Of a stretch of 64,000 nucleotides of DNA, positions 11,445-23,187 are shown one piece after another. Each line of letters starts with the position of its first letter. Within the stretch, counting starts at the first letter, position 1. The DNA is taken from assembly GCA_030374765.1 (NCBI GenBank), contig JARGXX010000100.1, positions 682,001 to 746,000 on the forward strand, given 5' to 3'. The position numbers and the translations under genes were made by a program. The DNA comes from Agarophyton chilense (lineage: Eukaryota; Rhodophyta; Florideophyceae; Gracilariales; Gracilariaceae). The notes beneath the pieces were generated by a model. The model had not been told where the DNA came from and did no database searches. It saw only the letters and a list, made by a program, of their open reading frames with translations.

Positions 11445-11961
11445 TCCACCCTGTTAAGCGCGAAGCACGGGCGACGCAAGAAATCTCTTTATACCCGAAC
11501 ATGAATCGGCCTTCTGAAATCTCCTTGTCTCCACGAATGTACACCAACTTCTGCTTGACTTTAGGTGATTCACAGTGTTCTGTTTCGACTCGTTCAGCGA
11601 TGAATCCTTCCGCGCCCCACAACTCGAACAACGGAGACGTATCCTTAGAGAGTCTTTACCCCAGCCGTGGTTTCATCTCGCAAGCTGCGGCGCCTTTGGC
11701 CTTCCGATCAATGCGGTCTTTTCGCATGGGAATCCCTGAAGAACAGCTGCAAGGAGATCATGCTGTGCTTACCGCCATGCTGAATCAACAAACCAGCAGG
11801 TAAGTTCTTTGACCGACTTTAGATGTCGTCAACACACTTGAGGCGATAATATAAACCAAATTCTTTTGTTTCCGTGACTTCACGTTTCCCTCTGTACTTT
11901 TTCTTCTTCTCGAGTCTTCTCGTCTTTTCTTCTCACATTCTTCTTCTGAAGGCAAAGGAGA
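11445..11961 (+). other. Region between 3' LTR and chromodomain of G2 with a plus-strand frame
   Basis: This stretch lies downstream of pol in G2. On the plus strand, opposite to pol, a frame with ATG at 11502 runs for about 100 codons (MNRPSEISLSPRM at its start) and ends at a perfect splice-donor consensus, CAG/GTAAGT at 11797-11805. A pyrimidine-rich tract follows at 11885-11945. It might be an exon of an antisense transcript or an accident of old sequence. I do not recognise the product. Confidence 0.3.
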
Positions 11962-12468
11962 TTAGCAGTCGCTCTGCGAAATCGCGTCTAGAAATCCCAA
12001 TATTGCAGTGTCGATCTCCAGAGGGAGTGGTAGTCGAATACAACGATGATAACGAACAACCTGCGAGCGTGGGATATGGGTTATAGGCTCCCAAGTATCC
12101 GCTTCCGGAGGAAAACCGTACCAACAGATACAATACAGTAGTCTGTGGGTGTCTTCGTCTTTCCCGTGATCGATGATGCGATCTATGACGTATTCCTGGG
12201 CACTTACCAACGTTTCGGCAGATGGAGCGAGGTTCCAGGTCACCGGTCTATCCTGTTCGACAAACGAACGCGTTGAATCCTGACGGGATGTGAAAACGTT
12301 GTCGTTTCTTTGAAACTCCCTTGAGAGCGCTTGAGAACTTCCCATATCTTCAGGTTGTGTAGAGCAACGCCCAGTTAGGGGATACTTGAAGATGCAACTC
12401 ATAGAATGAGGGTTGAACCCTCCGAGGGTTATGACTATGATCCCCTCTAAGGTGTGCTGAGGTGGCAC
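11962..12468 (-). pseudogene. G2 chromodomain region
   Basis: The frame contains a chromodomain: EYVIDRIIDHGKDE, then YCICWYGFPPEADTWEP, then a basic tail. Chromodomains at the integrase C-terminus of chromoviruses are known to steer integration towards marked chromatin. The aromatic positions expected in the fold (Y, W, W) are present. It is part of the fossil element. Confidence 0.75.
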
Positions 12469-13731
12469 TGTTTTCTGGTTAGAGTTCGCCTATGAAGTGA
12501 AAATTCGGATGGCCCATGGTTGGATTGGCCCCGTGATACACGTGGCTTAATTTCGGCACCGATTTTCGGATATTTGTTAGAACGTTGGACTTTTGGGCCC
12601 TGGCAGTGGGATCTCCACGTGTATGGCCCTGAGCAGGTGTGCACTACTGTAATTAGTAGAGTTTAGTTAGTGGGCCCTACTTACGGAGGCGAGATCTGGC
12701 AGTCCGAAGCTCAGAGTAAAGGGGAACCAAGGTTTGTCTTCGATACCTTTAGAGGTTCTTCGTCGCCATCGTTTCGGCCTTACAACCCGGGACGGGCTCT
12801 GGTTAGCAACGCCTGCGTAGGGACACGACTCCACTTGGAGAGTGCCCACGTTTGGGTTCCGTGCAACCACCCCCTTGGGACCGCTCAGACGACCTGCGTG
12901 CACGATACCGCTTGGGGGTTCTGCTTACTTGTTGCGTGCTTTTTGTTTTTCCTTTCAAGGACAGGTTTTCGCCCCTGTATTGGGTTTCTTTTGTTGTTTC
13001 GCCCCTTTCCTGGTTCTCGGGTCCGGTGCCTGTTAGTGCCCGACCCTCGCCCCGTTTTTTTTCTTCGCCGGGTTTTCCCCCATTCTTTTGGATACCCATA
13101 CCCATTCCCGACCCAACGGTTTCTACCCCTCACCTCCTTCGGTACTGCTGGAATCCCCCGTGGGAGTTACACCCCACACTACGGGTGGAACGGAGGGCTC
13201 TGTCTCTGAGTCTGCCTCCCCCAGGGAGCAAGGCTTCGAACACCTTGAGAGCACTTCCCGTCGCCGGGTTTTGCTCCACAGGTTGAACCTGTGTAGTCTG
13301 TTCGGGCAGCTGAGGGCTTGTTTGTGCCATTGTAGCGCCGTTCTCGGCTTCTGACTGCATGGTCTTCGAATCTACGGTTACCCGTTTTTCTTCACGTTGG
13401 GTGTTCTTTCTGTCCTTCTTAGGGTTCTGGGCCAAACTGGGCTTCTTCACCGAAGGTTCGGCCGGAGGTGCATCCACCACTAATGAAGTCCTAGCCTCAT
13501 CTTTGCCTTCTTCTCTTTGGTGGGCTGAAAAGCGCGATCGCTCGGCGAGTGGCGTTCCACTTGATAGTTCAACCTGAACGGGTAATGGCGTGTGTGCAGC
13601 TGCTTCTGGACCGGATCTAATTGGACCAAATTTGAAAAAATCTTTCCAGTCTTCAGGTACTGTGGTCGTAACAGAGTGCTGGCTCTTGCCACGAGGCTTA
13701 TTCAGATTTTTCGGAGAATTGCCGTGGAATA
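12469..13731 (-). pseudogene. G2 linker between integrase and chromodomain
   Basis: A minus-strand frame at 13130-13750 is rich in Pro, Glu, Lys and Gln and has no fold that I recognise; it reads as a disordered linker after the integrase C-terminus. 12470-13130 is C/T-rich on the plus strand and shows no domain. A further small insertion here is possible, but I see no repeat ends that would prove it. Confidence 0.45.
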
Positions 13732-15001
13732 TCACTGTTCTGCCGAACACCGGGAGATGCTAAGCCCGGTCAGCGCCCTGTGCCACGGGAGGCGGGTCTT
13801 CTGACTCGACGGGTAGCTTTTCTTCCTGCTGATAAACAGCGCCTCCTTTCCCAGTTCCCTGGGTTCCGAGTTGTCTGGGGCGGTTTCAACGCGATCCCGC
13901 GAAAATCGTTCAACGTCCTCTCCTGTCTTCAGGACTACCCTGTCATCGAGGAGCTCCATTACCGTGAAAGGTCCGGATGCTATCGGTAACAATTTGTGAC
14001 GTGCTCCATCATGCTTATCAAGTCGTTCCACGCGAAAAAACGCGTATCCTTCTATCCTGAGATCTAATAACTTTCTTCGACGTCGGGCGTCCGAATTACG
14101 TTTATAACGCGCTGGCAATTTTGCCAATTCTCAAGCCGCTTGCTCTTTTTTAACCTCAGGTCGTTTCTCCACTTCAGATGGATGTCCGCCGGTGTCGTTT
14201 TGTCTTCCTCGACTTCGCCCAACCTAATGGGTAGTGACGGTGGGCTACGAGATATCACGAATTCAAAAGGAGCCTTCTTTGTATAAATATGCACTTGCGT
14301 GTTGTACGCATAACAGAGTGTATCTGTGTACATGTCCCACTCCTTCGGGTGATATGCGATGTAATGCCGAAGAGCGGCTAATAACTTAGGGTTGTAGCGC
14401 TCCACGTGACCATTACACTGTGGATGGTAGATCTTGGTAAACATGTTCTTGATACCCATTATTCGGCATACGCTCTAGAAGAACTTAGCGACAAACTGTT
14501 TTCCATTATCTGATAGCATAACTTCCGGCAGTCCGTACACATACACCCAGTGTTTGATGAAAGCCTGAGTTAGTACCAAGGCGGTTATCGTCTTCAACGG
14601 TACAGTCCGTACGAGTTGTGAGAATCGATCCGTAATTACCAATGGGTTCCGAATCCCTTGATTGGAACGAATGAGCTCTCGAAGAATGTCGATGCTGACG
14701 AATTGTAGAGGCGCCTTTGCCGGGAATAGGGTCATATTTTCCTCTCATTATAGAGTTGCACGGGATTCCTCGCATACGTTCGGCATATCTTTACCGTCGT
14801 AGGGCAGTCCATTGCCAACGTTCGCCAATAGAAGTCCCTCCTTAGGGTCATAAACAACTTTGGTCCTCCTGGGTGTCCAGATAGCTTCGCATAATGGGCC
14901 AAGTAGAGTACACGACTCTTCAATGCGTGCGGAACAACGATCTGCTCATGCTTCTCGACATGTCTGAAAAATATACCTCGTGAATCGAGCGAAAAGGGCA
15001 T
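13732..15001 (-). pseudogene. G2 integrase
   Basis: Minus-strand frames hold the zinc-binding HHCC region (around 14750-14950, KLSGHPGG motif), the catalytic core (VSIDIL near 14690; LSDNGKQFVAKF near 14490; then the HPQCNGHVERYN motif near 14420, covering the D, D and E regions), and a C-terminal GPFTVMELL segment near 13990. This is the Ty3/Gypsy integrase pattern. The copy is broken. Confidence 0.8.
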
Positions 15002-15042
15002 ATCCTCCCCCCGTTAAGACGAGAGTGTATCGCTGTACAGAT

Positions 15043-15498
15043 GTTATTGTAACGCAATGACGGGTGGGTCAGCGTACGGGACTTGACCGGTGGTAGCGTG
15101 ATAGAGCGGGTCCTAAGGTTCGAATTCTTGACGGAGGCACTCCCAGAATACTTGTTGCAGTGGGCTGGCGTTTACTGCGTAGTTATACAGGTTGGAGCTA
15201 CGGAAACGATGGCTTGAAGACCAAAGAGTGGAACTCATACACCAAAGAGGGTTATTTAATATCCTAACGGTGCCTACCGTACTCTAATGTAGAAGAGTCT
15301 CTCGGGCCAAGTAAATAGTACTGGCGAGGCGCTGAGATCTCCCTGGCACTGTAATGCTAATCAATTACACTAATTAAAAAATAATAGTAATCTACATGAG
15401 TCCACGTGAGGTCGACCCGTCCACGTGTCATTTGCAAAATCCTTCAGGGCCTGGAGGCTTACAGAGCTCAAGCGTTATCATCGCTCCTTAACAGTTAT
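15043..15498 (-). repeat. Solo LTR of the G4 family with 5-bp target duplication
   Basis: A 446-bp LTR occupies 15048-15493 (starts TGTAACGCAATGACGG, ends CTCCTTAACA on the plus strand). It is flanked by GTTAT at 15043-15047 and again at 15494-15498, the 5-bp target duplication typical of Ty3/Gypsy integration. The LTR matches those at 57104-57549 and 52370-52815, which have exactly the same length. No internal sequence remains, so this is a solo LTR left by recombination between the two LTRs. It sits inside G2 between RNase H and integrase and is therefore younger than G2. Confidence 0.93.
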
Positions 15499-17047
15499 CT
15501 GTGAGTTGCTCTTTCAAGAGCTCAGTATTCGTGATACGCTCGAGATGATCAGGAGGTTCAGTTCCATGGGTGGCCATGAGAGAGTCCAGTTGGGAGTAAT
15601 CCCCTTCATCTTCTTGATCTTGAAGTTGCGTTTCATATTTGTTCATCTCCATTGAGAAACACGATAAATTGCCATCGATTTCTCCTTTGGTTTCCCCGAA
15701 ATTATCCAACTGCGATAAAGCGTCGGCTTGTATGTTAGGCAGTCCCTTCTTATATTTAACTTCGAAATAGAATTCAGATAGGCGTAAGCGCCAACGTGTT
15801 AATCTCCTAGAGAGGTCTGTTATTGATGATAACTATCGTAGGGATGAATGATCCGTATGGATGGTGAACGTTTCTCCCTGGAGATAGGGTCTAAAAGTAG
15901 TCAGCACCCACACCAGTGCGAGGCATTCCTACTCTGATACGGAGTAACTCTTCTCTGAAGCGTTCAGCGTTCGTGACCAGTAACCGATTGGTTTCCTCTG
16001 ACCGTCCGGATGGGTCTGAAAAAGGGCACACCTTACCTCATAATCACTGGAGTCAGTATCCAAAGAATAGGGTAGGTTGGGTTTGGGCAGTGCCAAGATG
16101 GGTGCTATGACGAGCTTGGTCTTCAAAATCTTGAAGGCTTCGTGTTCGGCGGGTCCGAATCCCTCGAGCTTAACAGGCAGACCTTTACGCAACAATGCGT
16201 TCAATGGAGCTGCAATTTGCGAGTAGCGCGGTATGAATCGTCTTTAGACGTTACATAATCCAAGGAATAATCGCAATTGAGTCTGTGTGGACGGTGGTTG
16301 CGATTCGCGTACTGCCACTGTCTGAGCTTCATGAATTGCAAGCTGACCAGGCCTAATTATGTGGCCCAAATACTTCACAGTATTAGTGAACCATTCGCAT
16401 TTCTTGAAATTCATGGTTAAACCTGCTGTCTGAAACGCTTTGAAGATCTCCTCCACATGTCACATATGACTTTCCATATCTTGAGAGAAGATAATGACAT
16501 CGTCCAAATAGACTAAACATTTTTTCCATTCATACTTCGAGAGTAATATGTCCAGGGCACGCTGGAAAGTTTCCGGAGCATTGGTAAGTCCAAAGGGAAT
16601 ACGCTTGAAACGTTATAGTCCAGCGTGAGACACAAATGCATTCTTATCCTGATATTTTTCGGCTACAGTAACTTGCCACAAGCCAGTGTTGGCCTCAAGC
16701 GTGGTGAACTCGTTTGCACCTCCTAAGCTCTCTATACACGGGTCCATGCGAGACAGTGGATATTTATCTCGTGTTGTAACTGCGTTGATTTTCCGTTATT
16801 CGACACAGAATCGTAAAGAACCATCAGGTTTTGGGACTAACACCACAGTTGAAGTCCAAGCAGATTATGCTGCTTCTATTTTTCCCGCTTCGAGCATCTT
16901 GGAAACATTGTCCTCGTCGATCTAACACGTTCGCGGTTCTGCTCTGTAAGGTGGTTGAGAAATGCGACGTGATTCCGGAAAAACATCAATATGATGTTCT
17001 GTGGCGGAGATCTCTCCTAGTTTTCCAGTCTACATAGAGGCATGCTT
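15499..17047 (-). pseudogene. G2 reverse transcriptase and RNase H
   Basis: Motifs in order on the minus strand: substrate-binding region around 16620 (IPFGLTNAPETFQ), the catalytic loop YLDDVIIFSQD near 16510, thumb region KCEWFTNTVKYLGHI near 16370, the connection (LPYSLDTDSSDYEV near 16050) and the RNase H start (GYWSRTLNASEKSYS near 15960). This is an ordinary Ty3/Gypsy polymerase. It is decayed, with several breaks. Confidence 0.82.
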
Positions 17048-18130
17048 TTACAGCATTTGTTTGATTCTTTCCTTATATCCTTCCGGCATATTTTCGATAA
17101 CTGCTTCTTCTACCAGCTTGTCTGGGTCCTTTTGTTCTTCTGTCGTTTGCGACTGCTCTCTGGGACTTTCATGTGCGCCAGTTGATTCGTCTGAAACATC
17201 AGCAGACCCTAGCACTTCTGCGGTCGAGACATGAGTCGGAACCACTGCTAAAGGGTGCGGCAGAGCAGCTGCAACGATCTTATTCTTCGGTAAACGATAA
17301 GTGTTATCGGTAAAGTTACTAGTGAGTATTCGGAACGGTTTGTCCGGTTCAACTGAGGCATTTTCATTCGCTGCGAGAAGTCTTCGATGCTCGTACATAA
17401 ATGCATTAGGCTGGATAACCACGAGACCGTGTCCTTTTTGTTATCACTTGTACCCAGGTTTGGCACTGAACCTTCACCATGTAGATTTCGACACACGAAT
17501 CTTTGGTGATGTACGACCACGAGGCAACTCGTATTCCATTGAGGTTGGAAGTGGAGCAGCTGTAGGGACTCTTTGTGGTGGTCTTCTCAATATAGGCACT
17601 GTCAAGCCATCGTCTAATGTGACTAGTCGACTGCGAGGGTGGATTGCTTCGACAAATGTGTCACAATAGTCACATCCCAGAACAACTGGTGCGCCCAGTG
17701 ACTTGCAGACAATAAATTTCACCTTCAATAAAAAATGTCCGAGCCGAACGAACAAGTTCACTGTTCCAAGTGTTCTCATTGCATTCCTGTTAGCATCTCG
17801 GACATCCGGCAACGGACCATAAAGAATTCGTTCCTGATCGGTGGGTCCTAGTTCGGATACCCAAATAAAGTTTGGTCCGGCTCCTGTGTCAAGAACTGTC
17901 AGACGCAGGGTCAATAAATCCTTGTCCCAGCCGATGTCTGCATAAAATTTATAGCTCCTCTTCTGCATTATCATACTAAAGTTTTCCCGTTTCGACGGAA
18001 AAGTGTAACGTCCCCAAGGACGTTTGAGTTCACAGTCAACTGTACTCGCTTTCCAACGGACGGATTCAATCCGTTCGACGAAATATGATGAGTTCTTATG
18101 AGGTTCTTGGGTTTCCAAACGCGGGAACAA
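17048..18130 (-). pseudogene. G2 protease and linker to reverse transcriptase
   Basis: The frame at 17474-18130 carries the aspartic-protease motif TVLDTGAGPNF and, about 75 residues later, VVLGCDYCDTFV. It resembles the protease of G1 (LLDTGAGPDVL and LLGTNFIDRHV), which places both in related lineages. 17048-17422 is a linker rich in Glu, Ser and Thr before reverse transcriptase. Confidence 0.8.
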
Positions 18131-18182
18131 GGAGGCGAGTACTCTCTGGTCGGCTCTACGCGATGGAATAGGGCCGACACCC

Positions 18183-20568
18183 TTGGGGTACCCTCACTTA
18201 GTTTTCAGACTGAGGCGGGTAGTCCGCCCTTGGGGCGTTGCTCCCAACTTGCGAAATATCCTGTGGTGCTTCATTGTTCTGAATTACTGGAGCTCAAGAT
18301 TGATGTCCAGGATGGTAGCTAAGCCATGCTTACACATTCTAGTAGGTACCACCCGGCCCTCGGGTTCCATTCTCCACTGAGAAAGTCTCGTAATTCGTGA
18401 GGACGCAAACTAAATCCTTTGCATGAAGGGTACTTTCTGAATACAGATGATGACTGGAATAGCAAAGATAGCATATTAACGCTCCACGGCGTGCTGCCGA
18501 CATCGGTCGTGATCGATACGCTATTCGCGTGTCCACCCATTCAGGATTTCTATTCTTGAATCCTCCATCCGGGGGTTTCATGTATGCACGAGGTACTGGG
18601 CTCTGACCATCATTGCCATTAGAGCTTCTTCCTCCTGGAATTCTGAGTGAAGTAGATCCTCTGTGGGCCCCGATTAGTACCAATAATCCGTAGGGTGAAA
18701 GGAATCGTGTTGCGATTGGTTATCGTGTATTACGAACGAGGATTCTCAAGAGTCAAATGGAGATTCGAGTTGTAACACCTTTCGAGTGGATATCGCGGCT
18801 TGTTTGCGTCGTTCCTCTGCTTTGGATGCACCAAGCATTGTGGTGTTCAGCGTAACTCCGCGAACTCCTACAGCGTCACCTTCAGCTTTCGAAAACTTAA
18901 CCAACTCCAGAAATGGAGTTCTTTCATGCTTCTCTCCAAATCGAGCCACTAGAGATTTGATAGTGGGATCGAGCCCATCGATGAAAAGGGTAATCTTGTC
19001 CTCGGTTGAGGGAATGTTTCTACAGCGCGTGGCAATTTTGTTAAGCCTTGAGCTGTACTCTTCTTCTCCCTCACTACGTTTCTGGGTTACATCACGAAGA
19101 TCCAGGATAGCCTGTTGGATTTCATTCGATGTCGCATAGCTTCGCAGTAAGAACTGTTTTGCTAGCGGTCAGGATATTACACCTCCTTCGTCAGCTGTCA
19201 GGGATCTGTAAACGGTACGATATTGCTCAGAGGCAAAACCCGTCAAGAAATGTGGCAATGAATCCCAAGCTTGAGGTTCAATCATTTCTAAGGTGTCCGC
19301 TTCGTCAATAAAACGAGTAAGCAACTCGATAACAAGAATGGGCGTTTTACCGTCAAATAATACATCATTCAATCCAATCTTCAACCGCTTAAGGTGGTCC
19401 TTAACCTTTGCGGTTTCGTGACCCGATCGCTTCTTTCCTCCTCTCTTTGGGCGATAATACCTGTAGTCCAGGATTTTCCGATACAACGGATTCGTACAAA
19501 AAAGTGGCCTGAGACGCTTGTACTTAGGACCTTTCTTCCTTCATAGCCAGGAAGACTTGTTCCTCTTCCTAGAACGGGAAATACGATGATCATCATCACT
19601 GGAATCGTCAGTGGACGTATTCGACGAGTCTGACTCGTCAGCATTGGAGTCTTCATCCTCTGATCCTCATGAATCAGCACTAGTGTCCGGCTTGGACTTT
19701 CGCTTCTTGCGACGTCTTGACTTCGATTTCTTCGAACCCTCTTCCCTCAATAAGATTTCATTTTCGTCTCTCACGACTTGGGTAGCAGTAGTCTGCACAT
19801 TTACTACTGCCTCCAGGCGTTCCAGACGAAGGTTAACTCGAGTGAGGATTTCGTCAACGTCAACGGTCATGCCCGGTAAAGCCTCTGGAGCATTACCATG
19901 TCTTTTCATTACTTGGTTCAAATCCTCTCGCAGGATTCTCACAACCACGGACTTCGGGTTCCTTTCTTCTCGACGGGCGAGTACGCCTTCTTCTCGGCGC
20001 AAGCGCTCGAAATCCTCGGTAATGACCGTCATCCGCGATTCCAATCCAATGATTCGCTCACGATAGGCGTTTGACTCAGATTTGAGACTAAGCACCTGCG
20101 CGCATAAGTCATTTTATTCAGCAAGGGTTACGACCTGTTGGTCTCCAAGTTCATTATGCGAACCATTTGCATCAGTGGCTGGTTCAATATCCAACTCCAC
20201 GGGCGGGGGTACATCTGAGAGATCTCGTCTATCGGTCACCGAATGAGATCGTGTCATCGCCTGACGGTATAGTCGCTCTCCGGCTTCTTTAGATGAGGCG
20301 AGCCTCAGTCTCGGACGTTGGTATGAAGAACCTGGGGCACCAGTACTAGACTGGATCTTCTTTCTCGGCACTCCGAACAAATCCAATGTTCTGAGACGAA
20401 ATAATTGAGGTCTTCAATTGAATACGACAGCATAGTTAACTGCGGAACTCCGTAACGGCTGGAAGTTTTTAGAAACCATTCACGAGATCGTGTTCCACTC
20501 AAATTAAAGATCCGTATCGATTCCACGTTCCAGGTGCGAAATACTTGGAGTAGCCAACCACAGTTTTT
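18183..20568 (-). pseudogene. G2 gag region
   Basis: From 5' to 3' on the minus strand: a basic, Ser-rich start (20114-20386), a long heptad-rich coiled coil ending in a Lys/Arg-rich tail (19667-20095), a capsid-like helical segment (19169-19486), and near 18420-18470 a Cys/His cluster (CYLCYSSHH) in the place of a nucleocapsid zinc knuckle. Assignment rests on order and composition more than on a specific motif. Broken in several places. Confidence 0.6.
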
Positions 20569-20584
20569 ATAAGTCGGGAGACCA
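20569..20584 (-). promoter_or_regulatory. Putative primer-binding site of G2
   Basis: Directly inside the 5' LTR the minus strand reads TGGTCTCCCGACTTAT. Gypsy primer sites begin TGG because they pair with the CCA end of a tRNA, so position and first bases fit. I cannot name the tRNA from memory. Confidence 0.55.
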
Positions 20585-20585
20585 C

Positions 20586-21244
20586 TTTTAGTATCCGCCC
20601 TAATGGAGAGAGCGGACACCTGCTACAGCGTTCGAAACTGCTGAATGGGTGCTTGCGGCTAAGGGGAAGATGTTGTAGAGCACAACACTAGCGAGCTAGA
20701 ATGGGGGTTGTAAGGCCCCACTCGCCAATGACGGTGTTTGCTACTATGGAATGTATAACTACTTGATGTAGCTCGTCCGGATCTCCAGTTAAGGAATCCT
20801 GAACAAGGAACAAAACAGTTTGTAAAACTGTTGTTGTCTCCTTTACTTTGGAGTCGGCGCTCCCCTCTGTGCCAGGTGTACTGTGCACAGGGGTGAGCGC
20901 CGCACATAATAATATCTAGATATAAACATGGTTAGCCAATTAACCACTCTACAGTACGGGATAACTAGCTCTAAATCGGATTCCACCTACGAAGGGTAGG
21001 CTTGGATGCCACGTTGCTACCCACTACATGCGCCGTTACCAATCCGGCCTTTCCCTACAAAAGGTCGAATCGGATGCGCCCTTGCAGGCCGAGATCCTAC
21101 GTGTAACATACCACCTCGCTGGCTATCTGTTGGATGCCGCTTCATAACTTCATCATAGCTGTTGCACTCTCCTATGAGTATCATCGTACTTAGACAAAAA
21201 AATTCCATCGGTATTGCGAGAGTAGTAGAATACTATAGCTGTCA
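20586..21244 (-). repeat. 5' LTR of G2
   Basis: About 659 bp, starting TGACAGCTATAG on the minus strand, and alignable end to end with 10790-11444. It is followed on its inner side by the primer-site candidate at 20569-20584. Its outer edge at 21244/21245 is the junction back to Copia C1. Confidence 0.88.
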
Positions 21245-22995
21245 CGGGCAACAGGCCGAATATATCACATTTTTGGACATTTCGAACAGAATGTTTTGTT
21301 TACAGACCCAAGAAGAGAAGAACAAAAAATGAAAAGTACAGTGCTCGTTCCATGAGAGGAGTGCTGGTGGGTTGCGACAAGGGACCTTGTTACAGAGTGT
21401 ATCTACAAGAAGCATCCAAGATCATTTTCTCAAAGGATGTATCGTTCAATGATTCTGTCGTAGGTTGGAACAGGAAGGTGATGAACTCTCATGAGCTTGA
21501 CTTGCCTATAGTCGGCTTTATCATTGAAGAATTAATTCCATTAGAAAAGAATTTCACAGGGTCTGAGATAGAAGTGTCCCACGCAAATGAATTGACTATT
21601 TTGGACGACAGAAGAGGCACTTTATACGGATGAGAACCAACAGGCCAAAGAAGAGGAGGTCTTCGTTGACTCAAAAAAGGATTTCACTTGCGACCCGGAG
21701 GACGTTACTCACTATCCTGCAGAGTTATGACGATCTACTGGAACTCGTGAACGGACGTCACGCTACACGCCGGATACTGAGCTTGAATTGACTGCACAAA
21801 GCATGCTGAGTGATTCAACGGCCTATGATCCCAGCACTCATGAAGAGGATATGCGTGCTTCGGATGCAAAAAACCGGGTTCAATCAATGGAAGAAGAGAT
21901 GGGCAACTTAAAGCAACGAAAAGTACGAAAACTTGTTCAGCGCCCGGCAAACTGCACTACGATTGACAACCGATGAATATTCTGCAAGAAGCGTAATGAA
22001 AACGGTCAAATTACCCAGTACAGGGCTCGTTTCGTCGCGCGCGGGTTTCAATCAGCGAAGGGCAATTGATTACGGCGAATTGTCTGCCCCAGTAGCCAAG
22101 TATGATAACATCCCCACACTAATATCAATGGCAGTAGAACAAGATGTTCTCATGATACATTTTGACGTCCAAACTGCTTTCTTTTACGGCGATCTAGAAG
22201 AGAAGTTGAACATGACGCAGCCCAAGGGGTTTGTTACCCAGGGCAAAAAGGTCATAGGCTACGCTTTACGAAGGCAATCTATGGCACAAAATAAGCGTTA
22301 CGTGCCTGGAGCAAGAAGTTTGTTTCTGTGATGAACCAAATCGGATGTATTCAATCACAAAACGATCCGAGTTTGTTCTTCTATTGCAAAGGGCTGAGCA
22401 GAGTTTGTATTGTGATGTATGTAGATGATGGTCTGGTAACTGAGAAAGAAAGAAGTGACATACAGCCGTTCATGAAGAACTTGCAAACTTTCGAGAAACT
22501 AAAAATCAATGAGAACCCCAAAACGTTTCTTGAAGTGATTATCAAACACGAAGCTACGAAAATACAGATTTGCATCCATAAAAAGTCCTTGATCTTGCAG
22601 CTCTTGAAGCGCTTCAGAATGTCCCATGCGGCACATGTCTACATCCTTCTGCAACAATATCACTTGCCGGGGACGAAAACAGTAGGGAGCGAACACCTAC
22701 CCTACAAGGATCTAGTGGGATCACTGATGCACTTGGCCAACACAGTTCGACCTGGCATTGAATTTTCTGTTTCCTACTTGGCGCGTTATATCCAGGCCTA
22801 CAATCGAGGGCACTAGAATGCGGCGAAAATTATGTTCAAGTACTTTAAGATTACAGTTGATTCAGAGATAGTCAAAAAGAAGAGAAAAGGTGTACTGACA
22901 GAATATACAAACGCAGATTTTGCTGGTGATCGTTCAGATCAAAAGTCGACTAGCGGGTACTTTTTCCCATTTATTGAAAAAGTGGTCTCGAGTTA
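21245..22995 (+). mobile_element. Ty1/Copia fossil C1, right part (integrase end to RNase H)
   Basis: Copia reading resumes after G2. At 21352-21633 is the post-integrase motif (LVGCDKGPCYRVYL, then a SKDVSFNDS stretch). At 21980-22810 comes the reverse transcriptase with FDVQTAFFYGDLEEKLNM and the catalytic MYVDDGLV near 22415. RNase H begins near 22910 (ADFAGDRSDQKSTSGY). Similarity stops near 22995. No 3' LTR or polypurine tract is visible, so the 3' end seems lost. Very decayed, more than ten breaks overall. Confidence 0.82.
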
Positions 22996-23187
22996 GACAT
23001 TTTAATTTACGCAATGCCCATTGCGACCAACAGACTTCGGAAATATCCCTTCGTTTGAAATTTAGCGTATCAGTACACACAACAACTTCAAAACGATGAT
23101 TCACATTCGTAACGTAATACTCGGGATACGTTCATGACCGCTCAATCCAGATTAGAACGTATTTGAAATCAGAGATTCCGCAGTCCT

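Larger units (their letters stand above)
10790..21244 (-). mobile_element. Ty3/Gypsy chromovirus-type element G2, inserted in C1
   Basis: Two LTRs of about 655 bp face the same way at 10790-11444 and 20586-21244. Between them, read on the minus strand, come gag, protease, reverse transcriptase, RNase H, integrase and a chromodomain, the order of Ty3/Gypsy chromoviruses. LTRs differ at roughly 5-10% of sites by eye, so the insertion is not recent. The coding region has well over ten breaks. A foreign solo LTR (15048-15493) lies between RNase H and integrase. G2 interrupts Copia C1, whose integrase-to-RT reading resumes on the right. No clean target duplication is visible at its ends. Confidence 0.9.
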
